A stretch of 64,000 bases of DNA from the NCBI GenBank assembly GCA_963728935.1, contig CAVSMC010000001.1, positions 3,286,001-3,350,000 on the forward strand, given 5' to 3'. Source of the stretch: CAVSMC01 sp963728935 (GTDB taxonomy: Bacteria > Pseudomonadota > Gammaproteobacteria > Burkholderiales > Casimicrobiaceae). Shown here piece after piece: positions 45,766 to 54,870 of this stretch (within the stretch, counting starts at the first letter, position 1; each line of letters starts with the position of its first letter). The notes below the pieces were generated by a model, which was not told the DNA's origin, did not search any database, and saw nothing but the letters and a program-made list of their open reading frames with translations. The translations under genes and the position numbers were made by a program.

Positions 45766-45793
45766 CGTCGTCCCCGCGTTCGCGGGAGTGACG
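45766..45793. repeat. Hybrid short palindromic repeat
   Basis: GTCGTCCCCGCG joined to CGCGGGAGTGACG: the left arm is from the GGTCCCC-type hairpin and the right arm from the GTCATTCCC-type hairpin. It lies in the dctQ-dctM gap. Confidence 0.65.
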
Positions 45794-45810
45794 ATTGCGC
45801 GCCGCTCGCT

Positions 45811-46332
45811 TCATTCGATCCCCGCCGCCTTGCGCGGCTCGGCGGCCGCGCCCTTGTCGCGCCACGCGGCCGCGAAGCCGGCGATTGCCGTGGCGAGCAG
45901 CAACAGCGCGCCGACAGGGACCGCCAGTTGCGGTATCCACATCGGCACCGCGAGATACCCATTCGACAACAGATTCACCATCTTCGAGAACGCGACCATG
46001 TCGTAGCCTTCGTACGCGAGCAGCAGCGCGGAGACGGCGACGCCGACGTAGCCGATCAGCAGCACGATCCGCCGGCCGCGCGGCGCGAGCTTCTCGGTGA
46101 CGATGTCGACGGCGATGTGCTCGCCCTCCTGCAGCGTATCGGCGGCGGCGAGCATCACGCTCACGACCAGCAGATAGCCGACCAACTCGTCGACCCAGGC
46201 GATCGGATGGTTCAGGAAATAGCGCATGACCACCGACCAGGCGATCAGCGCGAGCGAGACGAGCAGCGCCGCCGCGGCGAGCGCGATGCCGATACGCCCG
46301 AGGCGGCGAACCAGCCGCTCGAGCGTCTTCAC
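45811..46332 (-). CDS. dctQ: TRAP transporter small permease
   Basis: A 173-residue membrane protein with four hydrophobic segments, starting GTG at 46332 and overlapping the dctP stop (GTGA). The DctQ signature is visible as WSVVMRYFLNHPIAWVDELV, followed by QEGEHIAVDIV. The small permease partners DctM. The C-terminus AAAEPRKAAGIE ends just before the repeat. Confidence 0.92.
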   Translation of the reverse strand: MKTLERLVRRLGRIGIALAAAALLVSLALIAWSVVMRYFLNHPIAWVDELVGYLLVVSVMLAAADTLQEGEHIAVDIVTEKLAPRGRRIVLLIGYVGVAVSALLLAYEGYDMVAFSKMVNLLSNGYLAVPMWIPQLAVPVGALLLLATAIAGFAAAWRDKGAAAEPRKAAGIE

Positions 46333-47321
46333 AGCTTGCGCAAGAGCTCCAGGATCTTCGCGCCGCCTTCGGGCGCGCTCTTGAGGAACGCGTCGGCGAC
46401 CGGCCTTTCCATCGCCGCGCGCCACGTCGCCTGCTCCTGCGGCGACTGCACGTGGATGACCATGCCCTTGGTCTGCAGGTCCTTCAGCGCGGCGCTCGCG
46501 GTGGCTTCCGTCACCGGAATCGCGTCCTGCTCGGCCTTCGCGGCGGCGTCTTCGATCGCTTTGCGGTACGCCGGGTTGAGCTTCGCCCACCACGCCGGGT
46601 TGACGAACATGTGGAAGTAGATCGTGAAGATCGGTCCGACGGTGCCGTACTTCTGCACCTCGTAGTACTTGCGCGAATAGGCGGCGGACAGGTCGGTCAC
46701 GCCGGCGTCGAGCACGCCGGCCTGCAGCGCCTGGTAGACCTCCGAGCCCGGCATCGCCGACGGTGCGGCGCCGACGGCGCGGAAGGCGTTGTCGGTCAGC
46801 GTGTTGAGGCCGCGGATCTTGACGCCCTCGAAGTCGTCGGGGCTGACGATCGGTTTCTTCCCCGACGTGACGATGGTCTCGCGTGTGATGTAGAGCCATG
46901 CGACGCTGTGCACGCCGCGCTGCTCGAGCTTCTGGTCGAGGAATTTGCGCGCTTCGGACGTCGGAAAGCGCTTGATCCGCTCGAGATCGCCCATCGCATA
47001 CGGAATCAGCGTCGCGCTCATCTCGGGGATCGTCGTGCCCCACTGGAAGTTGACGCTCATCGCCGCCTCGATCGTGCCGCGCGCGACCTGAGGGAAGTTC
47101 TCGGCGGCTTTGGCGAGCTGCTCGGAGCCGAAGAGCTGGACGTCGACCGCTCCGTTCGTACGCTGCTTCACGTCGGCGGCGAAGCCTTCGAGCAGCTTCG
47201 TCATGTGGTGCGCCGGCGGCACCTGGTGCGAAATGCGCATGACCGCGCTTTGCGCGGCTGCGCTCGCAGTGAAGGCGAGTGCGGCGGCGAGCGCGCTCGT
47301 TCGGATGAGCGATCGGATCAT
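46329..47321 (-). CDS. dctP: TRAP transporter substrate-binding protein
   Basis: A 330-residue periplasmic binding protein. The signal peptide ends about residue 23 (SALAAALAFTASAAA/QS). Family features include the VPPAHHMTKLLEGFA opening, GVKIRGLNT with the conserved carboxylate-binding Arg, and AMPGSEVYQALQAGVLDA. The ligand is a carboxylate, not identifiable further. GAGG precedes the ATG. The isocitrate lyase-family gene lies upstream in the same direction, hinting that a C4 or branched dicarboxylate is imported and then cleaved (inference). Confidence 0.93.
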   Translation of the reverse strand: MIRSLIRTSALAAALAFTASAAAQSAVMRISHQVPPAHHMTKLLEGFAADVKQRTNGAVDVQLFGSEQLAKAAENFPQVARGTIEAAMSVNFQWGTTIPEMSATLIPYAMGDLERIKRFPTSEARKFLDQKLEQRGVHSVAWLYITRETIVTSGKKPIVSPDDFEGVKIRGLNTLTDNAFRAVGAAPSAMPGSEVYQALQAGVLDAGVTDLSAAYSRKYYEVQKYGTVGPIFTIYFHMFVNPAWWAKLNPAYRKAIEDAAAKAEQDAIPVTEATASAALKDLQTKGMVIHVQSPQEQATWRAAMERPVADAFLKSAPEGGAKILELLRKL

Positions 47322-47346
47322 CGGAGGCCTCGGAATCGAAAGTTGG

Positions 47347-48243
47347 CTATTGGCTGCTCGACGCGGCCAGCGCTTCCGCGAACGCGGTGAGTTCCGCTTC
47401 TCGCGCGCGCTGTGCGCTCAAGCCGACGAGCTCGTTGAATTCGTTGAACGACAGCATTCTCGGCAGAGATTCGGCGGTCGTTCCCGTTCGGCGGATCGTC
47501 GAGAACAGCTCGCGCAGCGCGAACGCCGCGGCGTACGTCGCAGCGACGGGGAACACGACGGCCGCGTAGCCGATTTCCTGCAGCTCGGCGGCCGGCAACA
47601 GCGGCGACAAGCCGGTCTCGACGTTGTTCGCGAGGCACGGCCCGGGCACCTCGCGGCAGATACGGCGCATCTGATCGACGCCGGTCGGCGCCTCGACGAA
47701 CAACAGATCGGCGCCGGCCTCGCGCGCGAGCTGCGCACGCACGATCGCCTCGTCGACACCGTCGGTCGCGAGCGAGTCGGTGCGCGCCATGATGACGAGG
47801 TCCGGGTCGACGCGTGCATCGAGCGCCGCCTTGATCTTCGCGAGCCAGTCGGCGCGAGAAACGACGGCCTTGCCCGCCATGTGGCCGCAACGCTTGGGAA
47901 AGACCTGGTCCTCGATGAAAAGGCCCGCGACTCCGGCCTTTTCGTAGACGCGCACCGTTCGGGCGACGTTGGTGACGTTGCCGAAGCCCGTGTCCGCATC
48001 GGCGAGAAGCGGCAGCTCGGTCGCGTCGCAAAAGCGCGAGTACATCTCGGAGAGCTCGGTGAGCGACAGTTGCGACGAATCGGGCCGTCCGAGCAGCGTC
48101 GCCGTCGCGCCGTAGCCGCCGGCGGTGATGGCATCGAAGCCGGCTGCTGCCGCGAGGCGCACGCCAAGCGCATCGTGGACGCCGGGCATCACGAGGATGT
48201 CGGGAGCTGCGATCAGCGCCTTCAACCGGCTCGTCTTGCGCAT
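47347..48243 (-). CDS. Isocitrate lyase/PEP mutase-family enzyme
   Basis: A 298-residue TIM-barrel enzyme of the C-C lyase superfamily that includes 2-methylisocitrate lyase, dimethylmalate lyase and oxaloacetate decarboxylase. The metal-binding segment DADTGFGN (about 82-89), EDQ (about 112-114) and the gating loop KRCGHMAGK (about 117-125) with its catalytic Cys are present. The C-terminal insert typical of true isocitrate lyase is absent. It is 25 bases upstream of the dctP start and probably co-transcribed with the TRAP genes, so it may act on the imported acid. Confidence 0.88.
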   Translation of the reverse strand: MRKTSRLKALIAAPDILVMPGVHDALGVRLAAAAGFDAITAGGYGATATLLGRPDSSQLSLTELSEMYSRFCDATELPLLADADTGFGNVTNVARTVRVYEKAGVAGLFIEDQVFPKRCGHMAGKAVVSRADWLAKIKAALDARVDPDLVIMARTDSLATDGVDEAIVRAQLAREAGADLLFVEAPTGVDQMRRICREVPGPCLANNVETGLSPLLPAAELQEIGYAAVVFPVAATYAAAFALRELFSTIRRTGTTAESLPRMLSFNEFNELVGLSAQRAREAELTAFAEALAASSSQ

Positions 48244-48443
48244 GCGTGCTTCCTCGGCGACACGTGCATCGCCATGAAGAGGTTGGGGAAAACCGCCCGC
48301 AGGGGGTTCAGGCGGTGATGGGCGGCGATTTTACCCCTATGGTGCCCGATCCGACCATGTCGCGGCGCGTCCGGTCGTCGATCAAGAACTTATCGCGCCC
48401 CAATGTCTACCCGGCAGGGCATTGGGTATGATCGACGGCAAAC

Positions 48444-50300
48444 ATGAGCGCACCTACCCGCGATCTCGCTGCGCTGCGCACCGACGAGACCCCCGACGCG
48501 ACGATCGCGATCGCCGCCGACGGCTCGGTCACGTCGTGGAGCGCCGCGGCGCAGAAGCTGTTCGGATTCGCGGCGGAAGAGGCGATCGGCAAGTCGATGG
48601 TCGATCTCATCGTGCCGACCGGCAGCCGCGACGACGAGCGCGCGCAACAGCGCGCAGCACTGGACCAGGGCGGCGCAACCTATCGGGCGCTCCGCCAACG
48701 CAAGGACGGGCTGCTCCTGCAGACGAGCGTATCGCTCAAGGCGTTGCAAGAGAACGCGCACGGCGCCGCCGGTCTGTTGTACACGCACGAGGACATCTCG
48801 CAGCCGCAAGCGCAGCGCGACGGCGAGCTGATCGAGGCACGCTACCGAGACCTGCTCGAGTGCCTGCCGGACGCGATCGTCATCGTCAATGCGACCGGAC
48901 GCATGGTCATGGTGAACGAACGCGCGCTCGAGATGTTCCGTTATTCGCGCAATGAGCTGATCGGCCAGCCGATCGAGATGCTGCTGCCGACGCGGTTTCG
49001 TGGCGCGCACATCGGCCACCGCCGCGCTCTGTTCGCCGAGCCGCGCGCGCGCACGATGGGCCAGGGCCTCGAGCTCTTTGGTCTTCGCAAGGGCGGCGCC
49101 GAGTTTGCGCTCGAGGTGAGCCTGAGCCCGTTGCAGACCGAAGAAGGCACGCTCGTGATGAGCGCCGTGCGCGACACGACCGATCGCCGGCGCGCCGAGC
49201 AGCGTTTCCGCGGCTTGCTCGAGTCGGCGCCCGACGCGATGGTCATCGTCAGCAGCGCCGGCCGGATCGAGCTCGTCAACTCGCAGGCCGAGCATTTGTT
49301 CGGCTACTCGCGCGCCGAGCTGCTCGGGCAGCCGGTCGACATGCTCGTGCCGGAGCGCTTTCGCGATCGCCATCCGGAGCACCGCGCGGACTTTTTCCAC
49401 AAGCCGCGCGCGCGCCCGATGGGCGAGGGACTGGAGCTGTTCGGCCTGCGCAAGGACGGCAGCGAGTTTCCCGTCGAAATCAGCCTCGCGCCGCTCAAGA
49501 CCGAAGACGGCGTCTACGTCTCGAGCGCGATCCGCGACGCGACCGAGCGGCGCCGCTTCGAGCAGAAGATCACCGAGGCGAACCGGATGAAAAGCCGGTT
49601 CCTCGCCAACATGTCGCACGAGCTGCGAACGCCGCTGAACGGCATCATCGGCTTCTCGGAGCTGCTGGTCGACGAGAAGGTCGGACCGCTGTCGGCCAAG
49701 CAGAAGGAATACGTGAACGACATTCTCGGCAGCGGCCGTCATCTGCTGCAGCTCATCAACGACGTGCTCGATCTGTCGAAGGTCGAGGCGGGCCGGATGG
49801 ACCTTCACCCCGAGTTGTTCCGCGTGGCCGACGCGGTCGACGAGGTATCGGCGCTGCTCTCTCCTCTGGCGGACCAGAAGCGCATCACGTTGCGGCACTC
49901 GGTCTCGACGAAGATCGACCGCGTGACGCTCGATCGCCAGAAGTTCAAGCAGGTGATGTTCAATCTCGTCTCCAATGCGATCAAGTTCACCCCCGACGGC
50001 GGACACGTCGACATCGTCGTCGACCATTGGTCGGCGGCGGTGCTGCGGCTCGCCGTGCGCGACGACGGCATCGGCATCCGCAGCGAAGACATTCCGCGGC
50101 TTTTCGCCGAGTTCCAGCAGCTCGACTCGAGCAGCGCCCGTCCCTACGGCGGCACGGGCCTCGGGCTTGCGTTGACCCGCAAGATCATCGAGCTGCAGCA
50201 CGGCACGATCAGCGTCAGCAGCACGCCCGGCAAGGGCAGCACGTTCACGGTGATGCTGCCGCTCGAAGCGCCCCGCGCACGAGGCGGCCACTGCGAGTGA
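48444..50300 (+). CDS. Triple-PAS sensor histidine kinase
   Basis: A 618-residue cytoplasmic kinase: PAS1 (about 15-130), PAS2 (137-255), PAS3 (257-375), HisKA with SHELRTPLNGIIGF (His about 391), and HATPase (about 490-605, LVSNAIKF, DDGIGI, GTGLGLAL). PAS2 and PAS3 are near-duplicates, both carrying PRARxMGxGLELFGLRKxG. There is no receiver domain; the two downstream genes supply it. The gene begins a three-gene phosphorelay with short spacing (9 bases, then a 4-base overlap). Confidence 0.93.
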   Translation: MSAPTRDLAALRTDETPDATIAIAADGSVTSWSAAAQKLFGFAAEEAIGKSMVDLIVPTGSRDDERAQQRAALDQGGATYRALRQRKDGLLLQTSVSLKALQENAHGAAGLLYTHEDISQPQAQRDGELIEARYRDLLECLPDAIVIVNATGRMVMVNERALEMFRYSRNELIGQPIEMLLPTRFRGAHIGHRRALFAEPRARTMGQGLELFGLRKGGAEFALEVSLSPLQTEEGTLVMSAVRDTTDRRRAEQRFRGLLESAPDAMVIVSSAGRIELVNSQAEHLFGYSRAELLGQPVDMLVPERFRDRHPEHRADFFHKPRARPMGEGLELFGLRKDGSEFPVEISLAPLKTEDGVYVSSAIRDATERRRFEQKITEANRMKSRFLANMSHELRTPLNGIIGFSELLVDEKVGPLSAKQKEYVNDILGSGRHLLQLINDVLDLSKVEAGRMDLHPELFRVADAVDEVSALLSPLADQKRITLRHSVSTKIDRVTLDRQKFKQVMFNLVSNAIKFTPDGGHVDIVVDHWSAAVLRLAVRDDGIGIRSEDIPRLFAEFQQLDSSSARPYGGTGLGLALTRKIIELQHGTISVSSTPGKGSTFTVMLPLEAPRARGGHCE

Positions 50301-50309
50301 GCACCCGAC

Positions 50310-50696
50310 ATGAACGAACGAGTCCTCATCGTCGACGATCATCCGATCAACCTGAAGCTCGCCGCCGACGTGCTGTCGATGGCCGGTTATCGCGTGTCGA
50401 CCGCGTCGAACGCCGAGCAGGCGCTCACGCTGTTGCAGGACGCGCGCCCCGACGCGATCCTGATGGACATCGCGATGCCCGGCATGGACGGTCTCGAGCT
50501 GACGCGGCTCCTTCGCACCGATTCGCGGCTTGCGGGCGTGCCGATCATAGCGCTCACCGCGTCGGCCATGAAGGGCGACGACGCGAGAGCGCTCGAAGCG
50601 GGCTGCAACGGCTACATCACGAAGCCGATCGACACCCGTACGCTGGCCGATCAGGTCGCCGGCTACATCAAGTCGCGTGCGAGCTCGCGACGATGA
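50310..50696 (+). CDS. Single-domain response regulator (DivK-like)
   Basis: A 128-residue stand-alone receiver. The acidic pair lies in VLIVDDHPIN, the phospho-acceptor Asp in ILMDIAMPGMDG (about 52), Thr in ALTASA (about 82) and Lys in ITKPIDT (about 105). Without an output domain it must relay phosphate or act by protein contact. It lies between two kinases and overlaps the next gene by four bases (ATGA). Confidence 0.93.
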   Translation: MNERVLIVDDHPINLKLAADVLSMAGYRVSTASNAEQALTLLQDARPDAILMDIAMPGMDGLELTRLLRTDSRLAGVPIIALTASAMKGDDARALEAGCNGYITKPIDTRTLADQVAGYIKSRASSRR

Positions 50697-51940
50697 ATCT
50701 GCTGATCGTCGACGACAACGCGATGAACCGCAAGGTTCTGCGCGCGCAGTTCGAATCGATCGGCCACACGGTGCTCGACGCGTGCGACGGCATCGCTGCG
50801 CTCGGCATCGTCGAGCGCGAAGCGATCGACGGCATCGTCTCCGACATCCTGATGCCGAATATGGACGGCTACCGGCTGTGCCTCGAGATCCGCAAGGATC
50901 CGCGCCACACGCATCTTCCGTTCATCCTGTACACGAGCACGTACAACTCCGCTTCCGATCGCCAGCTCGCGGTCACCGTCGGCGCCGATGCCTACATTGG
51001 AAAGCCCGCTCCGGTCGCCGTGATCATGGACGCGCTGTACGAGGCGGCGCGCAAGCGGCGCGAAGCGCCGCAGCAGCGCGCCGCCGAGCCCGCGGAAGCT
51101 TACGTGCTGTCGAAATACAACGACGCGCTCGTACACAAGCTCGAGGAGAAGAACAGCGAGCTTCACGCGGCGCTCGCCGAGCTCACCGCCGCGCACGACA
51201 AGATCCTTGGCATGAACCGCGAGCTCGAGCAGCGAGTGAAGGAGCGCACGACCGAGCTCGAGGAAGCGAACCGCGAGCTGCAGGCGTTCTCGTATTCGGT
51301 GTCGCACGACCTTCGCGCGCCGCTGCGCGCGATCAACGGGTTCGCGACCGCGCTGGTGAGCGACTATTCCGGCGCGCTGCCCGAGGAGGGCCGCCGCTAC
51401 GCCGAGATGGTCGTGCAGAGCACGCAGCGGATGAGCGCGCTGATCGCCGATCTGCTGACGTTCTCGCGTACCGCGCGCGAGCCGATAGACAAGCACCACA
51501 TCGACACCGGCGCGCTGGTCGCCGGATGTCTTGCGGAGTTCCGCGACGACGTGCGCGAGCGCAATGTCGAAGTCGCGCTCGGCGCGTTACCCGATTGCCG
51601 CGGCGATCCAGCGCTGCTGCGCCAGGTGTTCCTCAACCTGTTGTCGAACGCTTTCAAGTACACGCGCCGCTCGAAGCGGCCGCGAATCGAGGTCGGCGGC
51701 GAGCGCAACGGCGACGAAACGGTCGTCTACGTTCGCGACAATGGCGTCGGCTTCGACATGCGCAACCTCGACAAGCTGTTCGGCGTGTTCCAGCGGCTTC
51801 ACCGCGACGACGAATTCGAGGGGACCGGCGTCGGCCTCGCGATCGTTCATCGCATCGTCACGAGGCACGGCGGCCGCATCTGGGCCGAAGCGGCGCCCGG
51901 CCGCGGCGCGACGTTCCATGTCGCGCTCGAAGCCGCTTAG
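50693..51940 (+). CDS. Receiver-kinase protein (REC-HisKA-HATPase)
   Basis: A 415-residue protein with an N-terminal receiver (1-120, LLIVDDNAMNRKVL, Asp in VSDILMPNMDGY), a long coiled coil (about 140-195), HisKA with SVSHDLRAPLRAINGF (His about 205) and HATPase (about 300-412, LLSNAFKY, DNGVGFDM, GTGVGLAI). The kinase part resembles the output half of bacteriophytochromes but no chromophore domain is present. Its activity is probably set by phosphorylation of its own receiver. The long open frame upstream is antisense or shadow coding, so ATG 50693 is used. Confidence 0.92.
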   Translation: MNLLIVDDNAMNRKVLRAQFESIGHTVLDACDGIAALGIVEREAIDGIVSDILMPNMDGYRLCLEIRKDPRHTHLPFILYTSTYNSASDRQLAVTVGADAYIGKPAPVAVIMDALYEAARKRREAPQQRAAEPAEAYVLSKYNDALVHKLEEKNSELHAALAELTAAHDKILGMNRELEQRVKERTTELEEANRELQAFSYSVSHDLRAPLRAINGFATALVSDYSGALPEEGRRYAEMVVQSTQRMSALIADLLTFSRTAREPIDKHHIDTGALVAGCLAEFRDDVRERNVEVALGALPDCRGDPALLRQVFLNLLSNAFKYTRRSKRPRIEVGGERNGDETVVYVRDNGVGFDMRNLDKLFGVFQRLHRDDEFEGTGVGLAIVHRIVTRHGGRIWAEAAPGRGATFHVALEAA

Positions 51941-51951
51941 CCGGCGCGCTG

Positions 51952-53106
51952 TCAAGCACGCGGCGCACGATTGCCGATCAACGGACGCAGCGCCGCGAGC
52001 CCGAACAGCGGTCCTATCGCGAGCGGCGCGAACAGCCACGCCGGATCGACGCGGGTGGCAAGCGCGTTCAAAAACTGCAGGCCGGCGATCGTGATCGAGA
52101 AGCCGATGCAATTGGCGATGGTGAGCGCCGAGCCGACCAGCTCGCGCGGAGCGTTCTGGGCGTTCAGCGCCGAGAACTGCGGCGAGTCGCCGACGACCAC
52201 CGCGCCCCAGAACAGCAGGAACGCGACGAACAAGGGTGTGGGCGCCGCGAACAGCCACGGCGACACGATGCAACAAATGCCTGACGCGGCGAGCTGCGCG
52301 AACGCGACGCGCGCGCTGCCTGCTCGCAGCGACACGAGGCCGCCGAGCGCGCATCCGAGGAAGCCGGCGCCGATGACTGCGAACGCGGCGAGCGGCACGT
52401 TGAGCGTCTCATGGCGCGCGGCCGCATGCGCGGTGATCGCCACCGGCACGAACGCCCAGAACGGATAGAGCTCCCACATGTGTCCGAAGTAGCCGAACGC
52501 CGACGCGCGGAAATCGGCCGAGCGGAAGATGACGCCGAGCGCGCGCGCATCGAAGCGTGCGCTCTTCGCGAGATACGGTCCGTCCGGCACGAGCGCGAGC
52601 ATCAATACGCCGCCGGCCGCTGCGATGGCGGAAACCGCCATCGTGACGTCCTGCCACGGCAGCGCGTGCCCCAGGCCGCGCAACAGGTGCGGAAAGGCCG
52701 TTCCGACGACGAGCGCACCGACGAGAAGCCCGATCGCGTGGCCGAGCCCGCGCGCGTACCAGCCGGCGGCGATGCGCATGCCGACCGGATAGATGCCGGC
52801 GAGAAAGAAGCCGGTGGCGAAGCGTAACGCGAGCAGCGACGCGTATCCCTGCACAACGAACGCAACGCCCAGATTCGCCACCGCGCCGGCAACCGAGCAG
52901 ACGAAGAATACCCGGCGCGGCGAATAACGATCGGCGATCGTCAGGAACGCGAACGCGAGCGTGCCGATGATGAAGCCGAGCTGAACCGCGGAGGTGACGT
53001 TTCCGAGCGCAGCCGGCGTCAACCCCCATTCGACGGGCAGATCGGCCAGAACCGCATTGCCGGCGAACCACAGCGACGTGCCGGCGAACTGCGACACGAT
53101 GATCAC
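51952..53106 (-). CDS. MFS transporter
   Basis: A 12-segment major facilitator of about 384 residues: SQFAGTSLWFAGNAVLADLP near the start, ADRYSPRRVFF between helices 2 and 3, and ALNAQNAPRELVGSALT in the C-terminal half. The substrate is unknown. The start is uncertain: GTG 53106 is suggested, but the open frame continues through a palindromic repeat to GTG 53190, which overlaps the DUF2182 stop. The original 5' end may have been altered by repeat insertion. Confidence 0.82.
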   Translation of the reverse strand: MIIVSQFAGTSLWFAGNAVLADLPVEWGLTPAALGNVTSAVQLGFIIGTLAFAFLTIADRYSPRRVFFVCSVAGAVANLGVAFVVQGYASLLALRFATGFFLAGIYPVGMRIAAGWYARGLGHAIGLLVGALVVGTAFPHLLRGLGHALPWQDVTMAVSAIAAAGGVLMLALVPDGPYLAKSARFDARALGVIFRSADFRASAFGYFGHMWELYPFWAFVPVAITAHAAARHETLNVPLAAFAVIGAGFLGCALGGLVSLRAGSARVAFAQLAASGICCIVSPWLFAAPTPLFVAFLLFWGAVVVGDSPQFSALNAQNAPRELVGSALTIANCIGFSITIAGLQFLNALATRVDPAWLFAPLAIGPLFGLAALRPLIGNRAPRA

Positions 53107-53142
53107 GGGCAGGACCCGCGCGGGAGGCGGTATCGCCCCATT

Positions 53143-53216
53143 GTCATTCCCGCGAACGCGGGAATCCAGCGTCTTGGCGACGAAAGTCACGGGGTCCCCG
53201 CGTTCGCGGGGACGAC
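53143..53216. repeat. Dispersed palindromic repeat (full copy)
   Basis: A 74-bp unit: GTCATTCCCGCG hairpin CGCGGGAATCCAG, spacer, then GGGTCCCCGCG hairpin CGCGGGGACGAC. It overlaps the DUF2182 3' end and the upstream edge of the MFS gene. Confidence 0.85.
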
Positions 53217-54071
53217 GTAGGCGGAAAACGGCTGGCTGATCGACACGTGCTGCAGCACGACGAACGCGCCGAACGCGAGCAGCGCGATGCCCAGCGGTGC
53301 GGCGAGCCGGCGTCCCCATGGCGTGTTCTTCTCGATCGCCATCACGGCGCCGATCGCGAGCATCCAGCCGACGTTGCCGCTCGCCACGCCGAACATCAGC
53401 AGCATCAGCGCCCAGCAGCAGCCGACGCAATAGGCGCCGTGATGCGCGCCGATCGCAAGCGCCTGCCTGCTGACGTTGCCGCCGCGCCAATGCGCAAGCA
53501 CGAACGACAGCGGCTGCCGGCATTGATCGAGGCAGTGATACTTCTGGCGCGTGAATTGGAACGCGCCGGCGACCAGCAGCAGCGTCGCGCCGACGACCCA
53601 CGCATTCGTCTGCAGCCAGAAGTTGTCCGCCGCCACCGCGTGCAGCGCGAAGTCCGCCGCGTGCGCGACGACGCCGAACGCGAGCCACGCACCGACGTAG
53701 CCGGCGACGAGAAGCGCGGTGAGCCGAGTGCGATCGCTGCGCTCGCGCGTCATCCGCCGGAAGATCCCGATCAGCGGCAGCGTCGTCGGCAGCATCATCG
53801 CCGCGATCATCAATAGGAAGCCGCCGACGTAAATCGCCGCCCGGCCCAGTGCGTCCGCGCCGGTTCCGACCGAGCAAACGAGCTCGAGATCGGAATGATC
53901 GAGGTAGCGGGCGTACGGCGAGCGGCTCAGCGCGAGCAGCGCGACCCATGCGAGCGCGATCATGCCGCCCAGCAACGGCAGCAGCACGTCGCGGTGCGCG
54001 ATCGGCCGCATCGCCGCGGCGCCGCACGCGAGCGCGCGGGGCGCGGCGCGCCCCGCATCAGCGCTTTGCAT
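53187..54071 (-). CDS. DUF2182 membrane protein
   Basis: A 294-residue integral membrane protein with about seven hydrophobic segments. DUF2182 features include MIAAMMLPTTLPLIG, KYHCLDQCRQPLSF and HHGAYCVGCCWALM, with paired Cys likely to bind metal. It pairs with DUF1326 six bases upstream, a frequent association. The last residues SAYVVPANAGTP are repeat-encoded, so the natural C-terminus was replaced. The function of the pair is unknown; metal handling is a common suggestion. Confidence 0.87.
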   Translation of the reverse strand: MQSADAGRAAPRALACGAAAMRPIAHRDVLLPLLGGMIALAWVALLALSRSPYARYLDHSDLELVCSVGTGADALGRAAIYVGGFLLMIAAMMLPTTLPLIGIFRRMTRERSDRTRLTALLVAGYVGAWLAFGVVAHAADFALHAVAADNFWLQTNAWVVGATLLLVAGAFQFTRQKYHCLDQCRQPLSFVLAHWRGGNVSRQALAIGAHHGAYCVGCCWALMLLMFGVASGNVGWMLAIGAVMAIEKNTPWGRRLAAPLGIALLAFGAFVVLQHVSISQPFSAYVVPANAGTP

Positions 54072-54077
54072 CCGGCG

Positions 54078-54680
54078 TCAGCTTACGAACCGGAACGAGC
54101 CCTGCACCGCGTTGTGGCCGGTCAAGTCGACGTTGACGCCGATCTTCGGCGCGTTCGCCCTGTACTTCGACGCTTTGCCGACGTAGGCCGGGGAACCGGG
54201 GATCGTGCTGAAGATGCTGTCGGAGAGCGCCGTCGGCGTGCCGTTGGGCCCGCGGAACGGCTCGAGCTCGGCTTCCACCGCGTTGCCGAGCTTGATGTGC
54301 CCCTTGCCTTCGTTCACCTCGAAGACGATCGGTACGCGCTCGACCGCAGCGACTTCACCGACGAGCTGCGCGAGATCGGCGACCGGGCCGCCCTTCTTGC
54401 CGGTCCACACGGCGAGGATCGCCTCCTGCTGCTCCGGCGTCGCGCGGTCGTCCATATAGGCGACGATCTTCCAGTTGCCGTCGAGCACGTTGCCCGGAAT
54501 ATCGCACAGCGCGCCGAACGTGAGGCCGGACACATTGACGCCGTCGATCGTCCCCTTGTCGAAATGCCAGCACAGCGTGCCCTTGCACGTGCCGTTGTCG
54601 GGATTCTCGCCGACCCAACACGGGCACAGCGTTCTGCAGTCGCAGACTTCGAGCAGCCGTCCTTCGAGCGTATACGCCAT
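54078..54680 (-). CDS. DUF1326 protein
   Basis: A 200-residue soluble protein with the DUF1326 start LEGRLLEVCDCRTLCPCW, where the CDCxxxCPC cysteines probably bind a metal. Further patterns are CWHFDKGTIDGVNVSGL and YMDDRATPEQQEAILAVWTG. GGAGGAAAACG precedes the ATG. It is co-oriented with DUF2182 and is probably its partner. No signal peptide is visible. Confidence 0.9.
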   Translation of the reverse strand: MAYTLEGRLLEVCDCRTLCPCWVGENPDNGTCKGTLCWHFDKGTIDGVNVSGLTFGALCDIPGNVLDGNWKIVAYMDDRATPEQQEAILAVWTGKKGGPVADLAQLVGEVAAVERVPIVFEVNEGKGHIKLGNAVEAELEPFRGPNGTPTALSDSIFSTIPGSPAYVGKASKYRANAPKIGVNVDLTGHNAVQGSFRFVS

Positions 54681-54870
54681 CGTTTTCCTCCGGTTCGTCG
54701 ATCAGGGTTCCACGCGGGCTCACGTGCCGTCGCGTCGCGTTCAATTGCGATAGCGAATTTGCGACGCGTTTCACGACAAACGACACGCGTCCGAGGCGAG
54801 CACGGATCGTAAAACCCGGGTCGGCGGCGAGCAACCGGAATATTACGTACGTCGCTGGGCCGGTATTTGC

